From assembly GCF_004514475.2 (NCBI RefSeq), contig NZ_MYFO02000006.1:234096-298095 (forward strand): a DNA stretch of 64,000 nt, in the 5' to 3' direction. The notes below the pieces were generated by a model. The model was not told where the DNA came from. It saw only the letters and a program-made list of their open reading frames with translations, and did no database searches. The stretch comes from Paenibacillus athensensis. GTDB lineage: Bacteria; Bacillota; Bacilli; Paenibacillales; NBRC-103111. Below are positions 26,051 through 34,472 of this stretch, piece after piece; position 1 is the first letter of the stretch, and each line of letters opens with the position of its first letter. Position numbers and translations under genes: made by a program.

Positions 26051-26069
26051 AACTTACTTTATGTAAGTT
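26051..26069 (-). promoter_or_regulatory. Operator-like inverted repeat upstream of the dioxygenase
   Basis: AACTTAC-TTTAT-GTAAGTT is a perfect 7-5-7 inverted repeat 48 bases before the start. On the minus strand TTGACG and TAAACT (17-base spacing), or a nearby TATAAT, form a promoter directly adjoining it. YodB/HxlR-family repressors bind similar TTAC-GTAA sites before dioxygenase and azoreductase genes; the assignment is by analogy. Confidence 0.5.
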
Positions 26070-26111
26070 AGTTTATTATAATAATTAAATTTCGTCAAGT
26101 AACCAGAAATT

Positions 26112-26155
26112 AAAAACAGCCGCGCCGCAAACCTTCCGGTTCCCGGCGCAGCCGT
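26112..26155 (-). terminator. Terminator after lepB
   Basis: On the minus strand ACGGCTGCGCCG pairs (two wobble pairs) with CGGCGCGGCTGT and runs into TTTTAAT. It ends the lia-lepB unit. Confidence 0.8.
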
Positions 26156-26183
26156 ATCGCTGTCTAGCTGCTGCAAACGCAGC

Positions 26184-26738
26184 TTAGAATATTTTTTTGC
26201 CCAGAACATGATCCAGCGGCACGAATCCGATTACCCGGCTGTCCATGCTGTTATTGCGATTATCGCCCATAACGAAGATGTGATCCGCCGGCACCGTCCA
26301 CGTTTTGTCGTTTTCCGGCGACTCGTTCATTTGTTCATAGATATAAGGTTCATCGAGCATTTGACCGTTGCGGTACATGTGATGCTCCTTGAGCTCCAGT
26401 GTATCGCCCGGCTTGCCAATGACGCGTTTGATCCAGATATGCTTGTCGTCGGAACGGGTAAACAAGCTGAGCAGCGGGCTTTCCGTCAAATCGTCCTTGA
26501 ATGTGCGTTGCATCGTCACCCGGCTGTCGATAATGACAATATCGCCGTAATTCGGCTCGTAAGAAAACGTGTGCGACAGTTTGGAAACGTATACCTTTTG
26601 CGTATCGTGCAAGGTGGGGTCCATCGAATGCCCGGACACCTTGGTGGACTGAAAGACGAATACCCCCAGAAACACGACAAGCACAAATGAAATCGCAATC
26701 GAGCCGATCCAGCTCCAAATTTGCTTGACTACCTTCAT
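26184..26738 (-). CDS. lepB: Signal peptidase I
   Basis: A 184-residue membrane protease that removes signal peptides from exported proteins. It has one N-terminal membrane segment (about residues 10-32), the Ser-nucleophile box SGHSMDPTL, the Lys general base in IWIKRVIGKPGD, and the GDNRNNSMDSR motif. Length is that of Bacillus Sip proteins. It follows liaR by 21 bases, so it may be co-transcribed with the envelope-stress genes. Confidence 0.95.
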   Translation of the reverse strand: MKVVKQIWSWIGSIAISFVLVVFLGVFVFQSTKVSGHSMDPTLHDTQKVYVSKLSHTFSYEPNYGDIVIIDSRVTMQRTFKDDLTESPLLSLFTRSDDKHIWIKRVIGKPGDTLELKEHHMYRNGQMLDEPYIYEQMNESPENDKTWTVPADHIFVMGDNRNNSMDSRVIGFVPLDHVLGKKIF

Positions 26739-26759
26739 TACTTCCTCTCCCCTTCCATT

Positions 26760-27404
26760 CTATTCAGCCAGTCCGTGCTTGAAGGCGTAAATCGCCGCTT
26801 GCGTGCGGTCCTCTACGCCCAGCTTGGCCAATACGTTCGTAACGTGGAACTTGACCGTTTTGATACCTATAAATAGATCGTCCGCGACCTCCTGATTGGA
26901 CTTGCCGGTCGCAATCAGCCGCAGCACCTCCATCTCGCGTTCGGTCAGCTCCTCATGCGGCGCGCTGGCCGGCTTCGGCTGGCGGAAGCGGTTCATGATC
27001 TTGGACGCTACCTGCGATTCCAGAATCGACTGTCCCTTGGCCGCGGCGCGAATCGCTTGGGCGATTTCCGAAGCGCGCGACGTTTTCAGCAGGTAGCTGA
27101 ACGCCCCTGCCTCCAGCACCGGATACATTTTTTCGTCGTCGAGAAAGCTTGTCAGCACAATCACCTTACAATCGGGATACAGCTGCAGCAGCTTGCGCGT
27201 CGTTTCAATGCCGTCCATGCCCTCCATCACCAGATCCATCAGCACGACGTCGGGACGGTATTCCTGAGCCAGCCGGATGCCGTCATGGCCATTGCTCGCT
27301 TCGCCAACCACCTCGATCCCGTCTTCGGTGCCGAGCACGGCGGCCAGCCCGATCCGAACCATCTCGTGATCGTCAACGAGCAGCACCTTAATATTCGTGT
27401 CCAT
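26760..27404 (-). CDS. liaR: NarL/LuxR-type response regulator, LiaR-like
   Basis: About 214 residues. The receiver domain has VLLVDDHEMVRIGL, phosphoacceptor Asp in DVVLMDLVM, and TSFLDDEK with a Lys near SYLLKTS. The C-terminal helix-turn-helix is LTEREMEVLRLIATGKSNQE then VADDLFIGIKTVKFHVTNVL. I start at ATG 27404 with GGAGGAG upstream; the start overlaps the kinase gene by 17 bases. With LiaS and LiaF it forms the envelope-stress three-component system that responds to cell-wall antibiotics. A 7-4-7 palindrome at 30522-30539 is its likely site. Confidence 0.92.
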   Translation of the reverse strand: MDTNIKVLLVDDHEMVRIGLAAVLGTEDGIEVVGEASNGHDGIRLAQEYRPDVVLMDLVMEGMDGIETTRKLLQLYPDCKVIVLTSFLDDEKMYPVLEAGAFSYLLKTSRASEIAQAIRAAAKGQSILESQVASKIMNRFRQPKPASAPHEELTEREMEVLRLIATGKSNQEVADDLFIGIKTVKFHVTNVLAKLGVEDRTQAAIYAFKHGLAE

Positions 27405-28458
27405 CCGCTTCTCCTCCATCCACTAAAATCGGAACGCGCACCTCAATCCGGGTCCCCCGCTCCGGCGCGGTCACAATATGCAGCGAGCCGCCAATTTCAT
27501 TGACCCGCTCCTTCATCGACACAATGCCGTAAGAGGTATGCTTTTTCTCGTCAAGCTCGAACCCGACGCCGTTGTCGCGAATCCCCAGACGGATGCCGTC
27601 AGGCCGGCGCACCAGCCGCACCTCCAGCTTCGTCGCTTTGGAGTGGCGAAGCGCATTGGACAACGCCTCCTGCACGATACGGAACAAATGATCCTCGATC
27701 CCCTTGGCCAGCCGGATTTCGTCATCCATATCCCAGGCAATGTCCATCGGCACCTTGGCCGACAGCTCCTTGAGCAGCTCGACCAGACCCTCGGACAGCC
27801 GCTTGCCCTCCAGATGCACCGGGCGCAAATGAAGCAGCAGCGCCCTCATCTCGGACTGCGCCACAGACGCCATTTCCTCGATCAAATAAATCTGCCGCTG
27901 CGCCTTCTCAAAATCCTTATCCAGCGTGCGGCCAACCGCCGTCGCCGTCATCGAAATCGCAAACAGCTGCTGGCTAACCGCATCGTGCAGCTCGCGGGCA
28001 AGCCGCTGGCGCTCTTCAATGACGGCCGAGAAACGGGCTTTTTCGGCCAGCTCGGCATTGTCGTTGGACAGCCGCTGCAAGGAAGTGACCTGTTCCTCCC
28101 ATTTTTTGGTGATGCGGGCCAGTTGCTCCCCGAGTCGACCGATTTCATCTTCGCCCAAATCAATGCCAGTGCGGGAGAAATTCCCTTTTTCCAATAATAC
28201 CATGCTTTCCATCAAAGGCTCCAGCCGACGCTTGATCCGGATGCTCGACCAGTAGCCGTACGCCAGACCAATGCCCACCGTAATCGCAATGAGCATCAGA
28301 CTTGTCTGCACGCCCTGCTGCCAGCTGCGGAAAGAAACAATCAGTTGATTCGAATTGAGAAAATAAATGATGACGCCAAAAATGACCAGGCTGAGGAAGA
28401 TCGACTCGCCCATGCTGCGCCATATCATGTTCGTCAAGCCGCGCCTATTGCCGTCCAA
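27388..28458 (-). CDS. liaS: Sensor histidine kinase, LiaS-like
   Basis: A 356-residue kinase. Two N-terminal membrane segments (about 17-32 and 48-65) enclose a very short outside loop, as in intramembrane-sensing kinases. A HAMP-like stretch follows, then the HisKA_3 motif ERQRLARELHDAVSQQLFAI (His in HD) and an ATPase domain with NALRHSKA and DNGVGF. The start is TTG 28458 with GGGAGGG nine bases upstream; ATG 28428 is an alternative. It is translationally coupled to liaR and follows liaF by 56 bases. Confidence 0.9.
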   Translation of the reverse strand: MDGNRRGLTNMIWRSMGESIFLSLVIFGVIIYFLNSNQLIVSFRSWQQGVQTSLMLIAITVGIGLAYGYWSSIRIKRRLEPLMESMVLLEKGNFSRTGIDLGEDEIGRLGEQLARITKKWEEQVTSLQRLSNDNAELAEKARFSAVIEERQRLARELHDAVSQQLFAISMTATAVGRTLDKDFEKAQRQIYLIEEMASVAQSEMRALLLHLRPVHLEGKRLSEGLVELLKELSAKVPMDIAWDMDDEIRLAKGIEDHLFRIVQEALSNALRHSKATKLEVRLVRRPDGIRLGIRDNGVGFELDEKKHTSYGIVSMKERVNEIGGSLHIVTAPERGTRIEVRVPILVDGGEADGHEY

Positions 28459-28514
28459 TGTGCGAAGTCCCTCCCGTCGCCCGATCGTTGCCGCTTGCGC
28501 AGCCGAGTTGGTGA

Positions 28515-29183
28515 TTACACAATTTTAATCGTTACATTGCCTACAAGAAAGGAGATGATCAGTTTGACCTGATGGTCGGTGGCGTTCGCATTCGGCGTCT
28601 GCCACTCCAGCTTGTTCATCACCCCGGTTTCGCGCTCATGCGCCGCGTCGATTTGCCCGAAGACCACCGAAGCGCTAACCGTAACGCCGATGTCCTCCGG
28701 CACCTTGATGTCGACATCGCCGACAATGCCCTGAAGGACGAGCGTCGTTTCCCGCTGCTCCAGAATGGCCAGCGACAAGTCGATGTTCGTCTCGCCCGCG
28801 ACATGCCAGATGCTCGTGCTCCGCAAAATCCAGGGCTCCTTGCCCCAACGGATGCTATCGATAAATTTGTGCTTTTGCAGGAACGAATCGTCGTTGTTCA
28901 CGCGTTTGGAACGCACCAGATACAAGCCGAACCCGATCAGCAGCACAGCCAGCACAACCGACATATGATTGCCGAGCAAAATCAGGCCGCCAATGCCAAT
29001 CAGCACAAACGCCCGACGCGTTTCGCCATGCGCCCGCCAGCGATGAATGCCCAACAGAACGAGAAACGCCGCCAGCAAAGGAAAAAGCCCGATCGTGTGC
29101 TCCAGCAGCAAAAAAAGACCCGCGCCGATCAGAACAAGCGCCGTATTGCGGTTACGGTTTCCCGGTTTCGTCTCTTCCTCCAT
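28515..29183 (-). CDS. liaF: Cell-wall stress sensor-inhibitor, LiaF-like
   Basis: A 222-residue membrane protein. Four hydrophobic segments in the first 100 residues are followed by a cytoplasmic C-terminal domain (FIDSIRWGKEPWILRSTSIW, then VGDVDIKVPEDIGVTVSASV), the LiaF_C beta-helix type. LiaF restrains LiaS until envelope stress. ATG 29183 is chosen because GAGGAGG lies eight bases before it. The gene order LiaF-LiaS-LiaR is the conserved one. Confidence 0.9.
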   Translation of the reverse strand: MEEETKPGNRNRNTALVLIGAGLFLLLEHTIGLFPLLAAFLVLLGIHRWRAHGETRRAFVLIGIGGLILLGNHMSVVLAVLLIGFGLYLVRSKRVNNDDSFLQKHKFIDSIRWGKEPWILRSTSIWHVAGETNIDLSLAILEQRETTLVLQGIVGDVDIKVPEDIGVTVSASVVFGQIDAAHERETGVMNKLEWQTPNANATDHQVKLIISFLVGNVTIKIV

Positions 29184-29449
29184 GCTTCGCACCTCCTCTG
29201 GCTGCCGCGTTATCCCGAAATTTCGCGAAACGTAACCGTGTAATGAAGCAAAAGCCATAGCGGCATCATTCTCGCCCTATGGCTTTCATCCTAATCTAGC
29301 ATACCATATTAAGCGTCCGGCTTCCAAGCTGTAATTGCAGGCTGTAAAAAGCCCTCCATTCCGCAGCTTCGCGCCCGCGTCCGGCACATCTGCAGCCGCG
29401 CTGGCGCGTGCTGCTGCGCGCGGCGCGGGCCGATAACCGGCGCAGCGCC

Positions 29450-30103
29450 TTAGCGCTCGCGGCCCGGACCGTTGCCGCTTCCGCTGCCGTAGCCCGTGCG
29501 CTCCCACTCGCGGCGGAGCTTGCCGTGCGCAGCGTGCAGCTCGTGCCGCAGCTGCTCGGCGGCTTCCTTGAGCGTCTCGCCGGAGACGCGGCCCGCCTCC
29601 TGCAGCGCCTGCCCGACCTCGCGGCCAAGCACCTTGCCGGCCTCGCCCAGCTCGCGCAGTCCCTCGCGCATGCCCGCCCCCGTCAGCGGCCGCTCGCCGC
29701 TCTGCGCAGCGCCCTGCACGCCGGCTTCGCCTGCAGCCGCTCCCGGCTCCGCCGCCGCGCGAGCCTGCGCCAGCCGTTCTGCCAGCTCCAGCACCTCGTG
29801 CTGGCTGTGCGCGTATTGCTCGCGGTACAGCTCCGCCGCGGCTTCCTCGCGCTGCTTCTCTTGCAGCGCCAGCCGGGCCAGCGACTCTTCGCCGGCGCGC
29901 ATCGCCAGCTCGGCCTGCTCGCCGCGCAGCGTTGCCATCTCTTCGGCGCTGACAGCGTGCTGCCGCAGCTCGATCGCCTTGCGCACCGCCTCTTCATAGC
30001 GCCGCTCCAGCCCGTCAACCGCCGCTTGCGACGGCGCGATGCGCTCGACGGCATCGTTCCAGACGGCTTCCGTCATTTTACACACTCTCGTAAATACGTT
30101 CAT
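29450..30103 (-). CDS. PspA/IM30-like coiled-coil protein (LiaH-like)
   Basis: A 217-residue, Ala/Glu/Arg/Gln-rich protein. The start MNVFTRVCKMTEAVWNDAVE is similar to the amphipathic opening of PspA/LiaH, followed by long coiled coil (AVRKAIELRQHAVSAEEMAT, then QEKQREEAAAELYREQYAHS). The C-terminal third is an Ala/Gly-rich low-complexity tail unlike usual PspA. PspA proteins bind damaged membrane and stabilise it. Its place between a LiaI-like membrane protein and liaF supports this role. The start at 30103 uses GGGGTG upstream. The family call is moderate because sequence identity is low. Confidence 0.7.
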   Translation of the reverse strand: MNVFTRVCKMTEAVWNDAVERIAPSQAAVDGLERRYEEAVRKAIELRQHAVSAEEMATLRGEQAELAMRAGEESLARLALQEKQREEAAAELYREQYAHSQHEVLELAERLAQARAAAEPGAAAGEAGVQGAAQSGERPLTGAGMREGLRELGEAGKVLGREVGQALQEAGRVSGETLKEAAEQLRHELHAAHGKLRREWERTGYGSGSGNGPGRER

Positions 30104-30131
30104 GTTCTCCACACCCCGCCGTCAATTTGTC

Positions 30132-30434
30132 TTACCCGTGATACGTATGCGAACGCTGCTGCTTGAGAATCGATACCCCGTATGCGATCATCGCAACGGC
30201 AATCAGAATGCCGATCAACCCGGACAGCTTGATCGCCAGGATCAGCCCGCCGAAGCCAAAGAGGACCCAGCCGATTTTTCTCCCGTTGCGGATGCCCAGA
30301 TAGCCGAAGCCGATCAACGCAAGCGGCACGAGAATCCCCATCACATGCAAATGCAACCCCAATTGGTTTAATCCGATAACGACGCCCATTGCGATCAGCA
30401 GCAGGGCCAATCCGCTTTTTCCATTCACTGCCAT
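30132..30434 (-). CDS. Small LiaI-like membrane protein
   Basis: 100 residues from ATG 30434 (GGAG six bases upstream), almost all hydrophobic: about four membrane helices of the DUF5668/LiaI-LiaF transmembrane type (SGLALLLIAMGVVIGLNQLG, GWVLFGFGGLILAIKLSGLI). It is the first gene of the lia-like unit and may recruit the PspA-like protein to the membrane. Confidence 0.8.
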   Translation of the reverse strand: MAVNGKSGLALLLIAMGVVIGLNQLGLHLHVMGILVPLALIGFGYLGIRNGRKIGWVLFGFGGLILAIKLSGLIGILIAVAMIAYGVSILKQQRSHTYHG

Positions 30435-30471
30435 GTTTTGCTCCACCCTTCCGGTTGCTCTTGATAGTTTT

Positions 30472-30539
30472 AGTGTAGCTCATCCGGCGCCGACTCAAAA
30501 CGGACCCGCGACTGTTTTGCTCCTAGACCTAAGTCTAGG
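30472..30539 (-). promoter_or_regulatory. Promoter and LiaR-box-like palindrome
   Basis: CCTAGAC-CTAA-GTCTAGG (30522-30539) is a perfect 7-4-7 inverted repeat, the layout of LiaR boxes. About 23 bases downstream on the minus strand, TTTGAG and TACACT (16-base spacing; 30472-30499) could be an activator-dependent promoter for the LiaI-like gene. The spacer 30435-30752 also precedes the divergent gene at 30753, which may share the site. Confidence 0.65.
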
Positions 30540-30752
30540 GCAGCTCCCCGACCTTCCACATTTTGGTCGTTGAGCGCATCCGGCGACGATGGTAAACTAA
30601 TTGCAGCCGAGTCCGGTACACTTTTTCCAAGTGCTGGTACGGGGGACGATTTACTTGGGGTGAATACTTGCCGCGTTGCGCGCGCAAGCTAGGGAGAACC
30701 TTCTTCCCGAACCCGTCAACTAACCTCGGAGGCTCAAGAAGGAGGAACCCAA

Positions 30753-31550
30753 TTGAATACATGGATGCGCAGAGGGCTCTCCGGCCTGCTTGTGTCGTGC
30801 TCTGTAATGGCCGCCGGGTGGCTTGCTCCGCCTGCGGCGCACGCCGCCGAAGCTCAAGCCGTCAAGGTCCAGGTGAACGATCAACTGATCGCGTTCCCGG
30901 ACGCCCAGCCCTTTCTCGATCAAAATCAAAGCACGCAGGTGCCGGTCCGCTTCGTCACTGAACGTCTCGGATATAAGCTGGATTGGAGCAAGGTTGGCGA
31001 GCAGGTGCAAGTGACGCTGCAGAATACGCGTCATACGATTGTTTTGACCTCGGGCAGATCGACCGCGATGATCGACAATGAACCCGTAACGATGACCACT
31101 ACCGCCGAATTCAAAAACGGCCGCGTTTTCGTGCCGCTGCGCTTTATTTCTGAAGCCGCCGACGTGCAGGTCCATTGGGAATCGGCCAGCCGATTGGCGC
31201 TCGTCAGCAGCGACGGCAAACAGCATGCGCCGGACTACGAATTATTTGAAGCAACGGCTTATTCCGCCGACCCGGCCGAAAACGGCGGGTATTCGGCTTA
31301 CGATTACATGGGCAATCCGCTTGCGTTGGGCACCGTAGCCGTGGACCCCAATGTGATCCCGCTGGGCAGCAAGCTATATATTGAAGGCTACAATTTCGCC
31401 GGACTGCCGGCAGGCGGCATGTACGCCTACGCTACCGATATCGGGGGCGCCGTAAAGGGCAATCATCTTGATATTTACGTGCCCGGAACAGCAGCCAGTC
31501 TTAGGGCGTTTGGCATTCAAAAAGTAAAGGTGTACCGCATCAGCGAATAG
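30753..31550 (+). CDS. Secreted CuAO_N plus 3D-domain protein
   Basis: A 265-residue exported protein with a signal peptide ending near AAHAAEA (about 31). A copper-amine-oxidase N-terminal-like domain follows (VPVRFVTERLGY, FVPLRFISEAADVQVHWES), a common cell-wall-related module in paenibacilli. Residues 165-265 form a 3D domain: ATAYSADPAENGG, GTVAVDPNVIPLGSKLYIEG, TDIGGAVKGNHLDIYV. This is the double-psi barrel seen in Sps/YabE/lytic-transglycosylase-like enzymes with conserved Asp residues. TTG 30753 is preceded by AAGGAGG. It is divergent from the lia-like unit and may belong to the same envelope regulon. Confidence 0.9.
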   Translation: MNTWMRRGLSGLLVSCSVMAAGWLAPPAAHAAEAQAVKVQVNDQLIAFPDAQPFLDQNQSTQVPVRFVTERLGYKLDWSKVGEQVQVTLQNTRHTIVLTSGRSTAMIDNEPVTMTTTAEFKNGRVFVPLRFISEAADVQVHWESASRLALVSSDGKQHAPDYELFEATAYSADPAENGGYSAYDYMGNPLALGTVAVDPNVIPLGSKLYIEGYNFAGLPAGGMYAYATDIGGAVKGNHLDIYVPGTAASLRAFGIQKVKVYRISE

Positions 31551-31563
31551 CGTGTAACGGACG

Positions 31564-31586
31564 ACGGCCCGACAGGGCCGTTTTTG
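31564..31586 (+). terminator. Terminator of the 3D-domain gene
   Basis: ACGGCCC, a 4-base loop, GGGCCGT and five T, 14 bases after the stop. Confidence 0.9.
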
Positions 31587-31595
31587 CGTGGGAGC

Positions 31596-31660
31596 AAAAA
31601 AGGCTACCCAGTAATCTCTGGATAACCTGATCATACAAAAGAGCCGACAATGGCTCTCTT
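31596..31660 (-). terminator. Two tandem terminators after the 103-aa gene
   Basis: On the minus strand AGAGCC-ATTGTC-GGCTCT followed by TTTTG (31637-31660) lies at the stop. A second imperfect hairpin (GGTTATCCAG with CTGGGTAGCC) runs into six T (31596-31628). Confidence 0.75.
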
Positions 31661-31662
31661 AA

Positions 31663-31974
31663 TTATCGCGCAGTAAACATGGATGCAACATGCCGTTGCG
31701 TTTCCGCCGTCCCCAGCTTGCCAATCAGCGCATACGCCGCTTTCAGGGAAGCGTCGTAGCCGTCGTTGGATTCATCGTGATGGTAAGCAATGCCCAACGC
31801 AGGCGCTACCTGCACAGCGGTCGCCTGATCCCATTCCCCCAGCTCCTTGAACAGCTCCTCCAGCTGGTCGCGCTCCTCCGGCGTCGCTTCGATCTCCAAT
31901 TCATAAGACGCGTCTCCCTGATTTTCCAAAATCGTGCGCGATTGCACGGAGACATAGTAGTGTTTTTTGTCCAT
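31663..31974 (-). CDS. Conserved hypothetical protein, 103 aa
   Basis: A soluble, acidic protein (MDKKHYYVSVQSRTILENQG, then YELEIEATPEERDQLEELF) with a mixed beta/alpha prediction. AAGGAGAGGTG precedes the ATG. I know it only as an uncharacterised family in paenibacilli. It lies 24 bases after a small membrane-protein gene on the same strand, so the two probably form an operon ending at the tandem terminators. Confidence 0.75.
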   Translation of the reverse strand: MDKKHYYVSVQSRTILENQGDASYELEIEATPEERDQLEELFKELGEWDQATAVQVAPALGIAYHHDESNDGYDASLKAAYALIGKLGTAETQRHVASMFTAR

Positions 31975-31998
31975 GACGCACCTCTCCTTCGCAAAACC

Positions 31999-32217
31999 TC
32001 AATAATGTCGATAAGCAAAATAGCCGATTACGAGCACGGCAGCCACAGCAATCGACAGGTACGCCCAAATGCCCGGATTGAGAAAAAAACGATGCCGGTA
32101 AGTAGCGGCAGCCATGCTGTCGTCCCGCTGGCGATGCTGCTGCTTGCTCGCCAATACGAACGAAGCCGCCAATCCGGCCAAAACGATCAACGCTCCCACG
32201 ATAAACAAATAGTTCAT
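31999..32217 (-). CDS. Small membrane protein, 72 aa
   Basis: Two hydrophobic helices (residues 3-23 and 49-68) are separated by a basic loop (SKQQHRQRDDSMAAATYRHR). AAAGGAGTG is close upstream of the ATG. Not recognised. It is the first gene of a two-gene unit. Confidence 0.7.
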   Translation of the reverse strand: MNYLFIVGALIVLAGLAASFVLASKQQHRQRDDSMAAATYRHRFFLNPGIWAYLSIAVAAVLVIGYFAYRHY

Positions 32218-32339
32218 CGGCGTGCACTCCTTTATGCGTCATCTGTTGGCTATTAATATCCGCCGGGGAAAAGGTTCTTATTCATGCGGCAATGCCAAGC
32301 GACAAAACGATGAAAATCAATTGGCAATGCGGTTGTACG

Positions 32340-32376
32340 CAAACAAGCATACCCTAAAGGGTATGCTTGTTTGTTT
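32340..32376 (-). terminator. Terminator after the anti-sigma gene
   Basis: AACAAGCATACCCT-TTA-style hairpin: AAGCATACCCT pairs with AGGGTATGCTT, with T-rich sequence on both sides, so it may work in both directions. Confidence 0.85.
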
Positions 32377-32409
32377 GTCAGTTTGCCGATCTTCCTTCCG
32401 CTTTCCGGC

Positions 32410-33735
32410 TCAGCCGTTAACCAGCTTGGCGGCCAGCACCGGCTTGCCGCGCGGCTTTGCTCCGTTGGCGTCAGGCTCCAGCGTAATGGCAATCTGATCG
32501 TAATCCTTGAGCTCCATCGTATAATAAAGCCCGCCCGTGCCGTTATGGGTCAGGAACGTCCCGGCATTGACGACATCTTCGCCTTTGATCAGCCACACCT
32601 GATACGCCTCGCTGCCCTGCAGCTCCGGCAGCTTTTCGGCCTGGACCAGCAAATGCGCGCCCTTGGCGTCAATCACAATCGTTGCCAGCCCTTGGGCAAC
32701 AATATCCGCAGCCGTTCCGCTAAGCGTGACGGCATGGTTGATTTGTACCCCGACGCTCGGGCTATCGTTCAAGGCAAGCTCCGAGCGCAGCTGATCCAGC
32801 TGTCCGCGCAAATCGAACGAATACCAGCCGAGCAACAGCACAGCAGCGGTCAAGCCGCCGTATATCCACGGCTTCAAGCGGTCGCGCGGCTTCGTCCGAC
32901 GCCCTGCTCGCCGCGCCAGCGTATCCGCGGCTTCCAGCTGGGCCTGGCTCCCGCCATGCGCAACGCGCTGCTGCGAACGCGGCGACGGCGACGGCGGATC
33001 AGCCATCTGCTGCACATTCAATTGCTGTGCGTCGGACAGCTGCAGGCCCATCTGCTGCGCATTGGCTTGCTGCGCATTGGCCCGTTGCAGCTCCGACTGC
33101 TGCGCATTCGACTGCTGCGGCCCCTGCGGCGACGCCTCAAGCTCGCGCTCCGGCTTGCGCTCATCCGGCCGCAACTCCGCAATCCGCTCCGTCATGGACG
33201 CAGGCGTCACGCCGCTCGTCCCAGCCGCCTTGGCTGCAGTCGCACGCTCATCCTGGGTCGGCTTGGACAAGATCGGCGTCTTTAGCAGCGCTGCCCATTC
33301 CCGCTCCGTCACGCCAGGCTCAAGGCCCGCTTCCGTCAGCTCGTCCGGATCGGCTGAAGCCGCCTGCTCCGTCGCGTCTGCCTGGTCCGCCGACTGCAGC
33401 GGATGGACCGGCTCGGCCGGACCGGCTGCCTGTGCAGGCTGCGCCTTCGCGCCGCGCACCACGTCCGCTGCCCGCGTCAAATCCTCGAAGCGCTGTTCGC
33501 TGCTGGCCGATGCGCCCAGCACGCTGCCCAGCACCCGCGCCTGCATGCCTTCCGGCACAGCGACCGGCTCCGCCGCAAACGGCAGCAGCCCGATGACAGC
33601 CAGCAGCTCATCCAATCCTTCCCGACAAGCCGGGCATGCCTCAAGATGACGTTCGAATGCTTGCCGTTCTTCTTCGTCAAGACCGCCCAACGCGTACATC
33701 TCCAAATCATCACACCTATGTACAGGTTCATTCAT
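32410..33735 (-). CDS. Anti-sigma factor with zinc-finger and RskA domains
   Basis: A 441-residue single-pass membrane protein. Residues 1-45 form a ZAS-type zinc-binding anti-sigma domain (HRCDDLEMYALGGLDEEERQ, then H-x3-CPAC). A long low-complexity linker follows, rich in Ala, Pro and Gln, with an NAQQ-type repeat at about 205-245. One membrane helix (about 290-307, YGGLTAAVLLLGWYS) leads to an outside RskA-type domain (YQVWLIKGEDVVNAGTFLTH). It would hold the co-encoded ECF sigma factor inactive. The gene overlaps the sigma gene by four bases (ATGA). The linker is unusually long for the family. Confidence 0.92.
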   Translation of the reverse strand: MNEPVHRCDDLEMYALGGLDEEERQAFERHLEACPACREGLDELLAVIGLLPFAAEPVAVPEGMQARVLGSVLGASASSEQRFEDLTRAADVVRGAKAQPAQAAGPAEPVHPLQSADQADATEQAASADPDELTEAGLEPGVTEREWAALLKTPILSKPTQDERATAAKAAGTSGVTPASMTERIAELRPDERKPERELEASPQGPQQSNAQQSELQRANAQQANAQQMGLQLSDAQQLNVQQMADPPSPSPRSQQRVAHGGSQAQLEAADTLARRAGRRTKPRDRLKPWIYGGLTAAVLLLGWYSFDLRGQLDQLRSELALNDSPSVGVQINHAVTLSGTAADIVAQGLATIVIDAKGAHLLVQAEKLPELQGSEAYQVWLIKGEDVVNAGTFLTHNGTGGLYYTMELKDYDQIAITLEPDANGAKPRGKPVLAAKLVNG

Positions 33736-34310
33736 CGCTGCAACTCCTCCTTTCCCGTTCCTGTCAGCCGCTGTCTCAATTGCTTCATGGCCAGCCGCAC
33801 CCTGCTCTTGACGGTCCCGAGCGGAATCGCTTGGGAATCCGACACCTCCTGCTGCGTATAGCCCTGAAAATAAATCATTTCCACAACCATCTGCTGCTCA
33901 TCGCTTAGCGTATGCAACGCCTCGCGCACCTGTGCGCCCAGCCATTCAGCCTCAACGACTTCCTCCGTCGTCCGGCCCGTATCGGGAATGCGGTTCAGCT
34001 GCTCCTGTTCCGCCGTTTGCTTCATAATCCGCGACTGCTTCTTGCGCAAAAGATCAATGGAAATATTGCGAGTCAACGTAAACATCCAGCTTGTCAGCTT
34101 GCCAAAGCCGCCATCGTAGCGCTCCGCGACATGCCAGATGCGCAGGAACAGCTCCTGCACCGCCTCCTCGGCCATCATCGGGTCCTGCACGATCCGGTAG
34201 GCAAACGCGTAGATCGGCTTTTCATATTTTTCATATAAAAATCGCAAAGCCTCCGCATCCTTGCCGACAATTCGCTGCATCAGCTCCTGATCGGTTATTG
34301 AAGCATTCAT
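33732..34310 (-). CDS. ECF RNA polymerase sigma factor
   Basis: 192 residues with sigma region 2 (FLYEKYEKPIYAFAYRIVQD, GGFGKLTSWMFTLTRNISID) and region 4 (VEMIYFQGYTQQEVSDSQAI, PLGTVKSRVRLAMKQLRQR). Its group is the one paired with RskA anti-sigmas. Translational coupling to the anti-sigma gene follows. It is divergent from the secreted gene at 34473, a likely target. No ECF promoter could be named with confidence in the 160-base spacer. Confidence 0.94.
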   Translation of the reverse strand: MNASITDQELMQRIVGKDAEALRFLYEKYEKPIYAFAYRIVQDPMMAEEAVQELFLRIWHVAERYDGGFGKLTSWMFTLTRNISIDLLRKKQSRIMKQTAEQEQLNRIPDTGRTTEEVVEAEWLGAQVREALHTLSDEQQMVVEMIYFQGYTQQEVSDSQAIPLGTVKSRVRLAMKQLRQRLTGTGKEELQR

Positions 34311-34472
34311 CGGGGGATCTCCTTTCCGAAGTATCCCTCCTATTATATACTTCGCAAAATCAGTTGTATTGGATGACGGGAAATTTTTTTTACTCCCTGG
34401 TGATCCGCCGCTGCAACCTGCCCGTTATACATAACGAGATCATCAAACTCTTCCCGACAAAGGAGCGAACTC

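Noticed and set aside
34311..34472. A specific ECF-sigma promoter in the divergent spacer
   Set aside because: Several AAC and CGT words are present, but none stands out at a convincing spacing; naming one would be guesswork.
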